Origin: an uncultured Massilia sp.
GTDB lineage: Bacteria > Pseudomonadota > Gammaproteobacteria > Burkholderiales > Burkholderiaceae_D
Direction of reading: 5' to 3'
Assembly (NCBI RefSeq): GCF_913773735.1
Contig: NZ_CAJYEB010000041.1
Location: 124,001-188,000, forward strand
DNA length: 64,000 nt
Below, piece by piece: positions 19,482 through 29,507 of the stretch. The notes below the pieces were generated by a model. It saw only the letters and a list, made by a program, of their open reading frames with translations. It did no database searches and had not been told where the DNA came from. Each line of letters opens with the position of its first letter. Positions within the stretch are counted from its first letter, which is position 1. A program made the position numbers and the translations under genes.

Positions 19482-20315
19482 ATGGACAGAATCGACGCCC
19501 TCAAGAGCATCGCCGCGCAAGCCGGGCGCGGCGAACTCCACTTCCCCACCAACGTCGACGCGACGCTGAAGCTGCAGCGCGCGCTGGGCGACCCCGGCTG
19601 CCACGTCGACGAGGCCGTGCGCCTGGTCCAGACCGAGCCGCTGCTGGCCGCGCGCACCGTCGCCATCGCCAACTCGGCCGCCTACAACCGCAGCGGCCAC
19701 GAAGTCACCAACGTCAATGCCGCCGTCCAGCGCGTGGGTTTTCGCACGCTGGGCGCGCTGGCCGCGTCGGTGATCGTGCGCCAGCTCGCCGGCGGCCTCG
19801 TCGATCCCGCGCTGCGCGCCAGGGCCGACCAGCTGTGGCGGCGCTCGGCCCACGTGGCGGCGCTGTCGCTGGTGATCGCGCGGCGCGTCTCGCGCGTCGA
19901 TCCGGAAACCGCCATGTTCGCCGGCATCGTGCACGAGGTCGGCGGCTTCTACCTGCTGTCGCGCGCCCCGGAATTCCCCGGCCTGCTGGACGGCGATCCG
20001 GACGACTGGGTCGAGCACGGCGAAGCGGCGATCGGCCGCGGCGTGCTGCTCAAGCTGGGCGTGCCGGCGCCGGTGATGGGCGCCATCGAGGCGATGTGGA
20101 ACGGCATGCGCGCGCTGCCGCCGGAAACCCTGGGCGACACCCTGCTGCTGGCCACCGACCTGGCGCCGGTGCGCTCGCCCCTGCTCGACCGCCCGGCCGT
20201 GGCCGGCCTGCAGGCCACGGCCACCATCGACTTCGCGGTGGGCGCGGGCACCCTCGCCTCGGTCCTGCGCGAGTCGGAAGACGAGGTCAGGAGCCTGACG
20301 GCGGCGCTGCAGTAG
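19482..20315 (+). CDS. HDOD domain-containing protein
   Basis: Cytoplasmic signalling-type protein of 277 residues made almost wholly of one HDOD domain, a degenerate HD hydrolase fold. The N-terminal helices (HFPTNVDATLKLQRALGDP) and LVQTEPLLAARTVAIANSA match the HDOD pattern. FAGIVHEVGGFYLL replaces the metal-binding HD motif with HE, consistent with loss of phosphodiesterase activity. ATG 19482 is used; a TTG two codons upstream is the alternative. It converges on the first small-RNA terminator. Confidence 0.88.
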   Translation: MDRIDALKSIAAQAGRGELHFPTNVDATLKLQRALGDPGCHVDEAVRLVQTEPLLAARTVAIANSAAYNRSGHEVTNVNAAVQRVGFRTLGALAASVIVRQLAGGLVDPALRARADQLWRRSAHVAALSLVIARRVSRVDPETAMFAGIVHEVGGFYLLSRAPEFPGLLDGDPDDWVEHGEAAIGRGVLLKLGVPAPVMGAIEAMWNGMRALPPETLGDTLLLATDLAPVRSPLLDRPAVAGLQATATIDFAVGAGTLASVLRESEDEVRSLTAALQ

Positions 20316-20318
20316 GAC

Positions 20319-20378
20319 AAAAAAAACCCGCTACGGGAGCGGGTTAAAGTCCAAAACTAGGGATGTCCTGAAAGAGAC
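20319..20378 (-). ncRNA. Candidate small RNA, copy A (tandem pair)
   Basis: Predicted transcript of about 60 nt from G20378 to the T-run at 20326-20319. The 5' part is pyrimidine-rich (GTCTCTTTCAGGACATCC), followed by a short unpaired stretch (CTAGTTTTGGACTTTA). It ends in an intrinsic terminator with an 8-bp stem (AACCCGCT/AGCGGGTT) and a run of eight T. A 44-bp block at 20347-20390, including the -10 box, is identical to copy B exactly 200 bp away. The terminator loops differ while the stems are kept, which is what a selected RNA would show. No open reading frame fits. The homologous family is unknown to me. Confidence 0.75.
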
Positions 20379-20384
20379 GAGTCC

Positions 20385-20427
20385 ATCTTAGTTCCCTGCA
20401 CACGCATATTCTGTGCGTTGACTCACA
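20385..20427 (-). promoter_or_regulatory. CRP-like class II promoter of small RNA copy A
   Basis: On the minus strand TGTGA-N6-GCACA lies at 20427-20412 and TAAGAT at 20390-20385. With TAAGAT as the -10 box, the palindrome centre (20419.5) is at -41.5, the exact position for class II CRP activation. There is no good -35 box. Spacing is identical in copy B although the bases between differ. Confidence 0.68.
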
Positions 20428-20514
20428 CTTGTTAAATTTTCTTCCTTTTTTGTAAAACGATGAGATCTAGCGCAATCCGGCGCCAATCAATCGCCGGATA
20501 AAAGCTGGCCGGGC

Positions 20515-20578
20515 AAAAAAAAACCCGCTCCTTGCGGGAGCGGGTGAAGTCCAAAACTAGGGATGTCCTGAAAGAGAC
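20515..20578 (-). ncRNA. Candidate small RNA, copy B (tandem pair)
   Basis: Second member of the pair, about 64 nt, from G20578 to the T-run at 20523-20515. Its first 32 nt are the same as copy A and contain two GGAC motifs separated by a U-rich stretch. The terminator stem is 9 bp (ACCCGCTCC/GGAGCGGGT) with nine T. It lies 14 bp beyond the secF terminator's far side plus its own promoter, so it is transcribed separately from secDF. Confidence 0.77.
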
Positions 20579-20584
20579 GAGTCC

Positions 20585-20627
20585 ATCTTAAGCCTTCCCT
20601 AAGTCAAGCTCTGTGCGTCATTTCACA
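20585..20627 (-). promoter_or_regulatory. CRP-like class II promoter of small RNA copy B
   Basis: TGTGA-N6-GCACA at 20627-20612 (minus strand) and TAAGAT at 20590-20585. The centre at 20619.5 is -41.5 from the predicted start at 20578. The six central bases (AATGAC) differ from copy A (GTCAAC), while the outer arms are the same. It sits just downstream of the secF terminator. Confidence 0.7.
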
Positions 20628-20637
20628 TTCGACAAAG

Positions 20638-20671
20638 AAAAAGCCGCCGCGGCATGGCCGGGCGGCTTTTT
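20638..20671 (-). terminator. Intrinsic terminator of secDF
   Basis: AAAAAGCCGCC and GGCGGCTTTTT flank a 12-base loop, giving a hairpin with a T-run on either strand. It lies 25 bases after the secF stop. Confidence 0.88.
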
Positions 20672-20695
20672 CTATCGAAGCGATGCGCAGGGCGA

Positions 20696-21718
20696 TCAGA
20701 CCACGGCGCCGTCGGTCTCGTCGCGCTCCTTGACCGGCTTGATCAGGTCCTCGCGCTTGACGCCCAGCCAGCGGGCGATGGCCGCGGCCACGAACACCGA
20801 CGAGTAGATGCCGAACAGGATGCCGATGGTCAGCGCCATCGCGAAGTAGTGCAGGCTCTGGCCGCCGAAGAACAGCATCGACAGCACCATCATCTCGGTA
20901 CAGCCGTGGGTGATGATGGTACGCGACATGGTGCTGGTGATCGCGTGGTCCATGACCTCGGTCACGCTCATCTTGCGCTGCTTGCGGAAGGTCTCGCGGA
21001 TCCGGTCGAAGATCACGACCGATTCGTTGACGGAGTAGCCCAGCACGGCCAGGATGCCGGCCAGCACGGTCAGCGAGAATTCCCACTGGAAGAAGGCGAA
21101 GAAGCCCAGGATGATCACGATGTCGTGCAGGTTGGCGATGATCGCCGCCACCGCGAACTTCCACTCGAAGCGCACGGCCAGGTAGATCATCACGCCGACC
21201 ACGACCATGATCAGCGCGTTCAGGCCGTTGCGGGCCAGCTCGTCGCCGACCTGGGCGCCGACGTAGTCGACGCGCTGCAGGTTCACGACTTCGGCGCCGG
21301 CCGCGTTCACGCAGCTGGTGCGGGTGACGCTCTCGCCCTTGTCGGTGGTCTGCTGGACCTGCTTCGGCGCGCCGCTCTCGGCCGCGCACAGCGCGTTGAA
21401 CACGGCGTTGGACGCGTTGTTGGCGTTGCTGCCCTGGCGGATCGGCAGGCGCAGCAGCACGTCCTGCGCATTGCCGAAGCTCGAGACTTCCGGCTGCTCG
21501 TAGCCCAGCTTGGTCAGGTTGGCGCGGATTTTCTCCTGGTCGGCCGCATGCGGGTAGCGCAGCTCCATCACGGTGCCGCCGGTGAATTCCACCGAGAAGT
21601 GCAGCGGCTTGGTCACCAGGAAGAATACCGCGGCGATGAAGGTCAGCGCCGAGATCGCGTTGAAGATCAACGCGTGGCGCATGAACGGGATGTCCCGCTT
21701 GATTTTGAAAAATTCCAT
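20696..21718 (-). CDS. secF: Protein translocase subunit SecF
   Basis: Inner-membrane partner of SecD in the Sec translocon; uses proton-motive force to complete export of preproteins. It has 340 residues, with a first membrane helix near 20-40, a periplasmic domain, and five further helices after about residue 165. The signature block around VEWKFAVAAIIANLHDIVIILG and GYSVNESVVIFDRIRET is present. It starts 16 bases after secD ends. The tail KREDLIKPVKERDETDG is cytoplasmic. Confidence 0.97.
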   Translation of the reverse strand: MEFFKIKRDIPFMRHALIFNAISALTFIAAVFFLVTKPLHFSVEFTGGTVMELRYPHAADQEKIRANLTKLGYEQPEVSSFGNAQDVLLRLPIRQGSNANNASNAVFNALCAAESGAPKQVQQTTDKGESVTRTSCVNAAGAEVVNLQRVDYVGAQVGDELARNGLNALIMVVVGVMIYLAVRFEWKFAVAAIIANLHDIVIILGFFAFFQWEFSLTVLAGILAVLGYSVNESVVIFDRIRETFRKQRKMSVTEVMDHAITSTMSRTIITHGCTEMMVLSMLFFGGQSLHYFAMALTIGILFGIYSSVFVAAAIARWLGVKREDLIKPVKERDETDGAVV

Positions 21719-21734
21719 GTTCTACCCCGGTTCC

Positions 21735-23627
21735 TTATTCCTTGGCGGCGGACTTGCGCGCGCCCGCAGCGGTCATGCCCGGCGTCCAGACGGTGCCGAT
21801 GGCGATCTTGCCCAGTTTTTTCTTGCGGCCGTACCACAGGTTCACCACGCCGCGCGACAGGAACACGGCCGAGAACATCGAGGTCAGGATGCCCAGGCAG
21901 TGCACGACCGCGAAGCCGCGCACGGCGCCCGAGCCGAACACCACCAGCGCCAGGCCGACGATGAGGGTGGTCACGTTCGAGTCCAGGATGGTCGCCCAGG
22001 CATGGCTGAAGCCGGCCGAGATGGCGGCTTGCGGCGTGTTACCCGCACGCAGTTCCTCGCGGATGCGCTCGTTGATCAGCACGTTCGAGTCGATCGCCAT
22101 GCCCAGCGCCAGCGCGATGGCCGCGATGCCCGGCAGCGACAGCGTCGCCTGCAGCATGGACAGCAGGGCCAGCAGGAACAGCAGGTTGCAGGCCAGCGCG
22201 ATCACGCTGAAGAAGCCGAACAGCTGGTAGTAGATCACCATGAAGATGGCGATCGCCACGAAGCCCCACAGCGTCGAGTGCAGGCCCTTGCTGATGTTCT
22301 CGGCGCCCAGTTGCGGACCGACCACGCGTTCCTCGACGAATTCCATCGGCGCCGACAGCGCGCCGGCGCGCAGCAGCAGCGCGAGTTCGGCCGCGGCGGC
22401 CGGGCTCGGCATGCCGGTGGTCTGGAAGTTCGCGCCGAATTCGCCCTGGATCGTGGCGACCTGCAGCACGGTGTACTTGCCCTTTTCCTTGAGCAGCGTG
22501 GCCATGCGCTTGCCGACGCGCTCGCGCGTCATGGCGCGCATCTTGCGGCCGGCCTCGGCGTTCAGCTCGATGCTCACGGCCGGACGCTGGTTCTGGTCGA
22601 AGCTGGCGACGGCGCTGATGATCGAGTCGCCGGACACGACCACGTCCTTGGACACGACGACCGGCGCGCCCGCCCCCTGGGTGAACAGTTCCGAATTCAG
22701 CGGGATCGCGGCGGACAGCTCGGTGCCCGGAGTGACGGTGTCGTCGGTCACGCGGAATTCCAGCGTGGCGGTGCGGCCGATGATGTCCTTGGCGTGGGCG
22801 ACGTCCTGCACGCCCGGCAGCTGGACGACGATGCGGTCGCGGCCCTGCTGCTGGATGATCGGCTCGGTCACGCCCAGTTCGTTGATGCGCTTGCCCAGCG
22901 AGCTGATGTTCTGCTTGACGCCCTCTTCCACCACGCGCTGCAGCGCTTCCGGCTTCATGGCGGCCACCAGCTTCAGGTCGGTGCCGTCGGCGGACTCGGT
23001 GAACGCCAGGTCGGCGTTCTGGCCCAGCACGCTGCGCGCCTTGGCGCGGGTGTCGGCGTCGCGGAACTTGATCTCGATGGCGTCGCCGACGCGGTCGATG
23101 CCGGCGTGGCGCACGTTCTGGTCGCGCAGTTGCGAGCGGATCGAGGCGAGGGTGGTCTTGATGCGGGTGTCCTGCACGGCCTTGGAATCGACCTGCAGCA
23201 GGAAGTGGACGCCGCCGCGCAGGTCCAGGCCGAGGTTCATCGGCTTGGCGCCCAGCTTTTCCATCCAGGCCGGGGTGTTCTTGGCCAGGTTGACGGTGAC
23301 GATGTAGTCGGGATCGGCCGGGTCGCGGTTCAGGTCGCGCTCCAGCGCCAGCTTGGCCTTGAACTGGTCGTCGGTGCTGGCGAAGCGGGCACGCACCGCG
23401 CTGCTGTCGCCGGCGCCTTCGAGGCTGACGGCATCGGCATTGATGCCGGCGCGCTTGAGCGCTTGGGCAACCTCGGCGGTCGTGTCGCTGTTGACCTTGA
23501 CGGTCGCCTTGCCGGTGGTCACCTGCAACGCCGGCGAATCGCCGAAGTAGTTGGGGGACGTATACAGCAGGCCGATCATCACCGTCACGAGGATCAGTAG
23601 GTATTTCCAGAGGGGATAGCGGTTCAT
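21735..23627 (-). CDS. secD: Protein translocase subunit SecD
   Basis: Large inner-membrane subunit of the SecDF accessory complex, 630 residues. A short N-terminal helix (LWKYLLILVTVMIGLLYTSP) precedes a long periplasmic region with the P1 motif LGLDLRGGVHFLLQV. Five membrane helices follow from about residue 445, including LALGMAIDSNVLINERIREE. It is in operon order yajC, secD, secF. Asp in the fourth-helix region fits the proton pathway. Confidence 0.97.
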   Translation of the reverse strand: MNRYPLWKYLLILVTVMIGLLYTSPNYFGDSPALQVTTGKATVKVNSDTTAEVAQALKRAGINADAVSLEGAGDSSAVRARFASTDDQFKAKLALERDLNRDPADPDYIVTVNLAKNTPAWMEKLGAKPMNLGLDLRGGVHFLLQVDSKAVQDTRIKTTLASIRSQLRDQNVRHAGIDRVGDAIEIKFRDADTRAKARSVLGQNADLAFTESADGTDLKLVAAMKPEALQRVVEEGVKQNISSLGKRINELGVTEPIIQQQGRDRIVVQLPGVQDVAHAKDIIGRTATLEFRVTDDTVTPGTELSAAIPLNSELFTQGAGAPVVVSKDVVVSGDSIISAVASFDQNQRPAVSIELNAEAGRKMRAMTRERVGKRMATLLKEKGKYTVLQVATIQGEFGANFQTTGMPSPAAAAELALLLRAGALSAPMEFVEERVVGPQLGAENISKGLHSTLWGFVAIAIFMVIYYQLFGFFSVIALACNLLFLLALLSMLQATLSLPGIAAIALALGMAIDSNVLINERIREELRAGNTPQAAISAGFSHAWATILDSNVTTLIVGLALVVFGSGAVRGFAVVHCLGILTSMFSAVFLSRGVVNLWYGRKKKLGKIAIGTVWTPGMTAAGARKSAAKE

Positions 23628-23694
23628 GATGTTCCAGCGTTCAAGGTTGGAGCAAATGCGGGGCTGGAGCGCGGCGCGCGGCCGCGCAACCGAT

Positions 23695-24027
23695 TTACAG
23701 GGACTTCAGCGTGCCCTTCGGCAGCACGGCGGTGATGGCGTTCTTCTGCACGAAGATCTCGGTGCCGGCCGCGATCTCGACGGTGACGTAGGTGTCGGTG
23801 ACCTTGGCCACGCGGCCCAGCATGCCGCCGGCGGTGACGACTTCGTCGCCCTTGGCCAGCGCATCCATCATGCTCTTCAGCTCTTTCTGGCGCTTCTGCT
23901 GCGGGCGGATCATGAGGAAGTACATGACAACGAACATCAGGATCAGCGGTGCGAACGTGGTCAGGCTGCCCATCAGGCCAGGATCGGCGGCGCCGGCGGT
24001 TTGCGCGTAAGCGTTGGAAATGAACAC
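23695..24027 (-). CDS. yajC: Preprotein translocase subunit YajC
   Basis: Small SecDF-associated membrane protein, 110 residues. One membrane segment (LILMFVVMYFLMIRPQQKRQ) at about 30-50 with the family motif MIRPQQKR, then a soluble domain GDEVVTAGGMLGRVAKV. The start codon is GTG with GGAG five bases before; the family usually begins ISNAYAQ at this point, which supports it. 67 bases upstream of secD. Confidence 0.96.
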   Translation of the reverse strand: MFISNAYAQTAGAADPGLMGSLTTFAPLILMFVVMYFLMIRPQQKRQKELKSMMDALAKGDEVVTAGGMLGRVAKVTDTYVTVEIAAGTEIFVQKNAITAVLPKGTLKSL

Positions 24028-24187
24028 AAGGACTCCGAATGTAGGTATTGGTGGTTAAAAAACGAGCGCTGTATTCTAGCACCCCGAAAAAGGCGACAGC
24101 CAGTTTCCCGGCATGTGGCATCAGGATGCCTATTTGCAAGACATTGGCATTAAATTAATTCCAGGCATGCCTGCGATGGTTGAACGC

Positions 24188-24208
24188 GTGGACGGGAAAC
24201 CCGTCCAC
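24188..24208. repeat. Family B palindrome (GTGGACGGG), single hairpin
   Basis: GTGGACGGG, loop AAA, CCCGTCCAC: a perfect 9-bp stem downstream of tgt. Further copies are at 28671, 39578/39629 and 47891/47968. The 230-bp space between tgt and yajC otherwise holds only yajC upstream sequence with no recognisable feature. Confidence 0.9.
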
Positions 24209-24256
24209 CTTACCCGCCATGCATGCAATCCACATCACGCCCGCCCGGACGCGACG

Positions 24257-26506
<2,250 letters not shown>

Positions 26507-26598
26507 CTATTTTACACTCGCTTTCCGGCGCGAGGGCGCAGTCGAGCGGCTTTGTGGCCGATCCTGCAACGCCGCCGGCGCGCGCCAACCGATCCGCC

Positions 26599-28671
26599 AT
26601 GCCAGCCACCAAAGCCCCAGCCGATGCCAGATCGGCACCGAAAAGCATCGAAAGCAAGCTCGCCAAGCTCGGCCTGCGCACCGACATGGACCTGGTGCTG
26701 CACCTGCCGATGCGCTACGAGGACGAGACGCAGATCGTCCCCATCCGCGAAGCCTGCCTGCGCGGCGGCCACGTGTCGCAGGTCGAGGGCGTCGTCACGA
26801 AGAACGAGGTCGCCTACAAGCCGCGGCGCCAGTTGCTGGTGACGATCGCCGACGAGTCCGGCGACATCCAGCTGCGCTTCATGAACTACTACGGCAGCCA
26901 GGTCAAGCAGCTGGCCGAGGGCACGCGCGTGCGCGCCCGCGCCGAGGTGCGCCACGGCTTCTTCGGCGCCGAGATGGTCCACCCGGTCTACAAGGTCGTC
27001 AACGAGGGCGCGCCGCTGCCCAATTCGCTCACGCCCGTGTACCCGGCCGGGGAAGGCCTGTCGCAGACCGTGCTGCGGCGGGCGATCGCCGACGCGATGA
27101 AACGGGTCGACTGGACCGACACCGTGCCGCAGGGCGTGCGCACGCGCCTGAACCTGGCCGAATTCCAGCCGGCCGTGCGCCTGCTGCACTACCCGCCGCC
27201 GGACGTCGACGAGCACGCGCTGGTCGAGCGCTCGCATCCGGCCTGGACCCGCGTGAAGTTCGACGAGCTGCTGGCCCAGCAGCTGTCGCTGAAAAAGGCC
27301 CAGCAGTCGCGCCGCGAAAAAGGCGCGCCCGTCCTCGCCGCCGTGGGCACGCTGTCCGCCGGCTTCCTGGCCGCCCTGCCCTTCCGGCTCACGCAGGCCC
27401 AGCAGCGCGTGGTCGAGGAAATCCGCGCCGACCTGCGCGAAGGCTACCCGATGCAGCGCCTGCTGCAGGGCGACGTCGGCAGCGGCAAGACCGTGGTGGC
27501 GGCGCTGGCCGCCGCCCAGGCCATCGACAGCGGCTACCAGGCGGCGCTGATGGCGCCCACCGAGATCCTGGCCGAGCAGCACTTCCGCAAGATCGCCGCC
27601 TGGATGGAACCGCTGGGGGTAAAAGTCGCCTGGCTGACGGGCAGCCTGAAGAAAAAGGACAAGCAGGCCGCCAGCGAGATGGCCGAATCGGGCGAGGCCA
27701 ATCTCGTCATCGGCACGCATGCCCTGATCCAGGACACCGTGCAGTTCGCCAAACTCGGCCTGGTGCTGGTCGACGAGCAGCACCGCTTCGGCGTCGGCCA
27801 GCGCCTCACCCTGCGCAACAAGGGCAGCGACGGCCTGGTGCCGCACCAGCTCATGATGTCGGCCACGCCGATCCCGCGCACGCTGGCGATGACCTACTAT
27901 GCCGACCTGGAAGTCTCGGTCATCGACGAGCTGCCGCCGGGCCGCACGCCGATCGTCACGCGCGCCATCGACCAGAACCGCCGCGACGAAGTCATCGAGC
28001 GCGTGCACGCGGCCGCGCTGGAAGGGCGCCAGGCCTACTGGGTCTGTCCGCTGATCGAGGAATCGGAAGCGCTGCAGTTGCAGACCGCCACCGAGACCTT
28101 CGAGACGCTGGCGGCGAGCCTGCCCGACCTGGTCGTCGGCCTCGTGCACGGCCGCATGAAGCCGCTTGAAAAGCAGGCGATCATGGACGCGTTCTCGCGC
28201 GGCGAGGTGCACGTGCTGGTGGCGACCACGGTGATCGAGGTGGGCGTGGACGTGCCGAACGCCTCGCTGATGGTGATCGAGCACGCCGAGCGCTTCGGCC
28301 TGTCGCAGCTGCACCAGTTGCGCGGCCGCGTGGGCCGCGGCTCGGCGGCCAGCGTGTGCCTGCTGCTGTACCAGAGCCCCCTGGGCCACGTGGCCAAGCA
28401 GCGGCTGATGACGATGCGCGAGACCACCGACGGCTTCGAGATCGCACGGCGCGACCTGGAAATCCGCGGCCCCGGCGAATTCCTGGGCGCGCGCCAGTCC
28501 GGCGAGGCGATGCTGCGCTTCGCCAACCTGGAGACCGACCAGTGGATCGTCGAGCAGGCGCGCGACGTGGCGGCCTGGCTGCTGGGTTCGAGCAAGCCGG
28601 AGGCGGAGGCGATCGTGGAGGCGCACCTGCAACGGTGGCTCGGCGGGCGCGAGGAATTCCTCAAGGTGTAG
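26599..28671 (+). CDS. recG: ATP-dependent DNA helicase RecG
   Basis: Branch-migration helicase that remodels stalled forks and Holliday junctions. It has 690 residues from ATG 26599; an in-frame GTG at 26554 would add 15 unconserved residues. The wedge/OB domain covers about 20-270 (VSQVEGVVTKNEVAY). The helicase domains carry QGDVGSGKTVVAALA (Walker A), VDEQHRFGVGQR (DEQH box), MSATPIPRTLAM and QLHQLRGRVGRG. The C-terminal TRG-type region is complete. No strong Shine-Dalgarno is visible. Confidence 0.96.
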   Translation: MPATKAPADARSAPKSIESKLAKLGLRTDMDLVLHLPMRYEDETQIVPIREACLRGGHVSQVEGVVTKNEVAYKPRRQLLVTIADESGDIQLRFMNYYGSQVKQLAEGTRVRARAEVRHGFFGAEMVHPVYKVVNEGAPLPNSLTPVYPAGEGLSQTVLRRAIADAMKRVDWTDTVPQGVRTRLNLAEFQPAVRLLHYPPPDVDEHALVERSHPAWTRVKFDELLAQQLSLKKAQQSRREKGAPVLAAVGTLSAGFLAALPFRLTQAQQRVVEEIRADLREGYPMQRLLQGDVGSGKTVVAALAAAQAIDSGYQAALMAPTEILAEQHFRKIAAWMEPLGVKVAWLTGSLKKKDKQAASEMAESGEANLVIGTHALIQDTVQFAKLGLVLVDEQHRFGVGQRLTLRNKGSDGLVPHQLMMSATPIPRTLAMTYYADLEVSVIDELPPGRTPIVTRAIDQNRRDEVIERVHAAALEGRQAYWVCPLIEESEALQLQTATETFETLAASLPDLVVGLVHGRMKPLEKQAIMDAFSRGEVHVLVATTVIEVGVDVPNASLMVIEHAERFGLSQLHQLRGRVGRGSAASVCLLLYQSPLGHVAKQRLMTMRETTDGFEIARRDLEIRGPGEFLGARQSGEAMLRFANLETDQWIVEQARDVAAWLLGSSKPEAEAIVEAHLQRWLGGREEFLKV

Positions 28672-28695
28672 CGTGGACGGCGCAGCCGTCCACGC
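28671..28695. repeat. Family B palindrome at the recG stop codon
   Basis: GCGTGGACGGC, loop GCA, GCCGTCCACGC: an 11-bp perfect stem that begins with the last base of the recG stop codon. No T-run follows. It lies in the 43-bp gap between convergent genes. Confidence 0.92.
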
Positions 28696-28714
28696 GAGAC
28701 GATCCCGTTGCGGA

Positions 28715-28975
28715 TTACTTGGCGGCGACCGGGGTGGTGGCCGGATCGGCCGCTTCCTTGCCGTCCTTCTTCTCCTTGGCGGGCGCGCCCTTCTTGTCGT
28801 GCTTGCCCTTGGCGTCCTTGGCATCCTTCTTCTCGTGCTTGGCGGCGGCCTTGCCGACGGCCGGCGGCGTGCTCGAATCCGGGGTGCTTGCCTGGGGCGG
28901 CGTCGTGGGCGCGGTCTGCGCGAAGGCGGTGGCGGCGAACAGGCCGGCGATCAGGGTGGCGACGGTGCGTTTCAT
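28715..28975 (-). CDS. Small exported Ala/Lys-rich protein (copy 1)
   Basis: Unknown function, 86 residues. A signal peptide (MKRTVATLIAGLFAATAFA) is followed by a Pro/Thr-rich spacer and a highly basic low-complexity region (KHEKKDAKDAKGKHDKK). There are no cysteines. The N-terminus closely matches the next gene upstream, so the two are tandem paralogues. The sequence is expected to be disordered after export. A GAGGAGC site lies ahead of the start. Confidence 0.78.
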   Translation of the reverse strand: MKRTVATLIAGLFAATAFAQTAPTTPPQASTPDSSTPPAVGKAAAKHEKKDAKDAKGKHDKKGAPAKEKKDGKEAADPATTPVAAK

Positions 28976-29015
28976 GGGTGGCTCCTCGTTGTCTCGGGTA
29001 CGGACGGCGGACGGC

Positions 29016-29333
29016 TTACTTGGCCGGCGCCGGGGTCACGGCGGCCACGGTCGCATCCTTGGCTTCCTTGGCCGCGTGGCCGGTCTTGGCGGCGGCATGC
29101 TTGGCGCCGGCCTTGGCGTGCTTCGCCTCGGCCTTCACGGTGTCCTTGGCCTGCTTGGCATCGGCCTTGGCATCGGCCTTGGCATCGGTCTTCGCGTCGG
29201 ACTTGGCTGCCTTGGCATCGGTCTGCGCGGCCGCGGCAGGGGTGGCGGCCGGCGCGGCCGTCGTTGCCGGGGTGTGTGCGAAAGCGGCGGTGGCGAACAG
29301 ACCGGCGATCAGGGCAGTGGCGATGTGTTTCAT
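29016..29333 (-). CDS. Small exported Ala/Lys-rich protein (copy 2)
   Basis: Unknown function, 105 residues. The signal peptide MKHIATALIAGLFATAAFA is nearly that of copy 1. The mature part is a histone-H1-like run of Ala and Lys with repeated D-A-K-A motifs (TDAKADAKADAKQAKDT), about 40 residues of probable alanine-rich helix. ATG 29333 is chosen for the signal peptide; the frame is open 13 codons upstream. It is probably cotranscribed with copy 1, 40 bases downstream. Low-complexity repeats make homology searches unreliable. Confidence 0.75.
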   Translation of the reverse strand: MKHIATALIAGLFATAAFAHTPATTAAPAATPAAAAQTDAKAAKSDAKTDAKADAKADAKQAKDTVKAEAKHAKAGAKHAAAKTGHAAKEAKDATVAAVTPAPAK

Positions 29334-29507
29334 GGTAGGTCCTCGGCTAGTTTTGGAAGTGGTCCGGTGCACGTCGGCGTGTCACCTGCTCCAGAAACGA
29401 GGACGGCCGCCTGGCTGTTGACGGCCCTTACAAAGCCTTACCCGGCTGACAAATGCTTACAAACCTGCAAGGGGTGGCGGGCGCACGGAACGCGCCCGCC
29501 GGGAGGA

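Larger units (their letters stand above)
20316..20695. other. 380-bp gene-free region between the HDOD gene and secF
   Basis: No protein gene. It holds the two candidate small RNAs, their promoters and the secF terminator. Between the RNAs, at about 20476-20499, is one more hairpin (TCCGGCG/CGCCGGA with a 9-10 base loop) of unknown role. Confidence 0.8.

Noticed and set aside
20321-20345. Terminator of the HDOD gene on the + strand
   Set aside because: On the + strand the hairpin is preceded by A and not followed by a T-run; the T-run lies on the minus strand, so it ends the small RNA instead.
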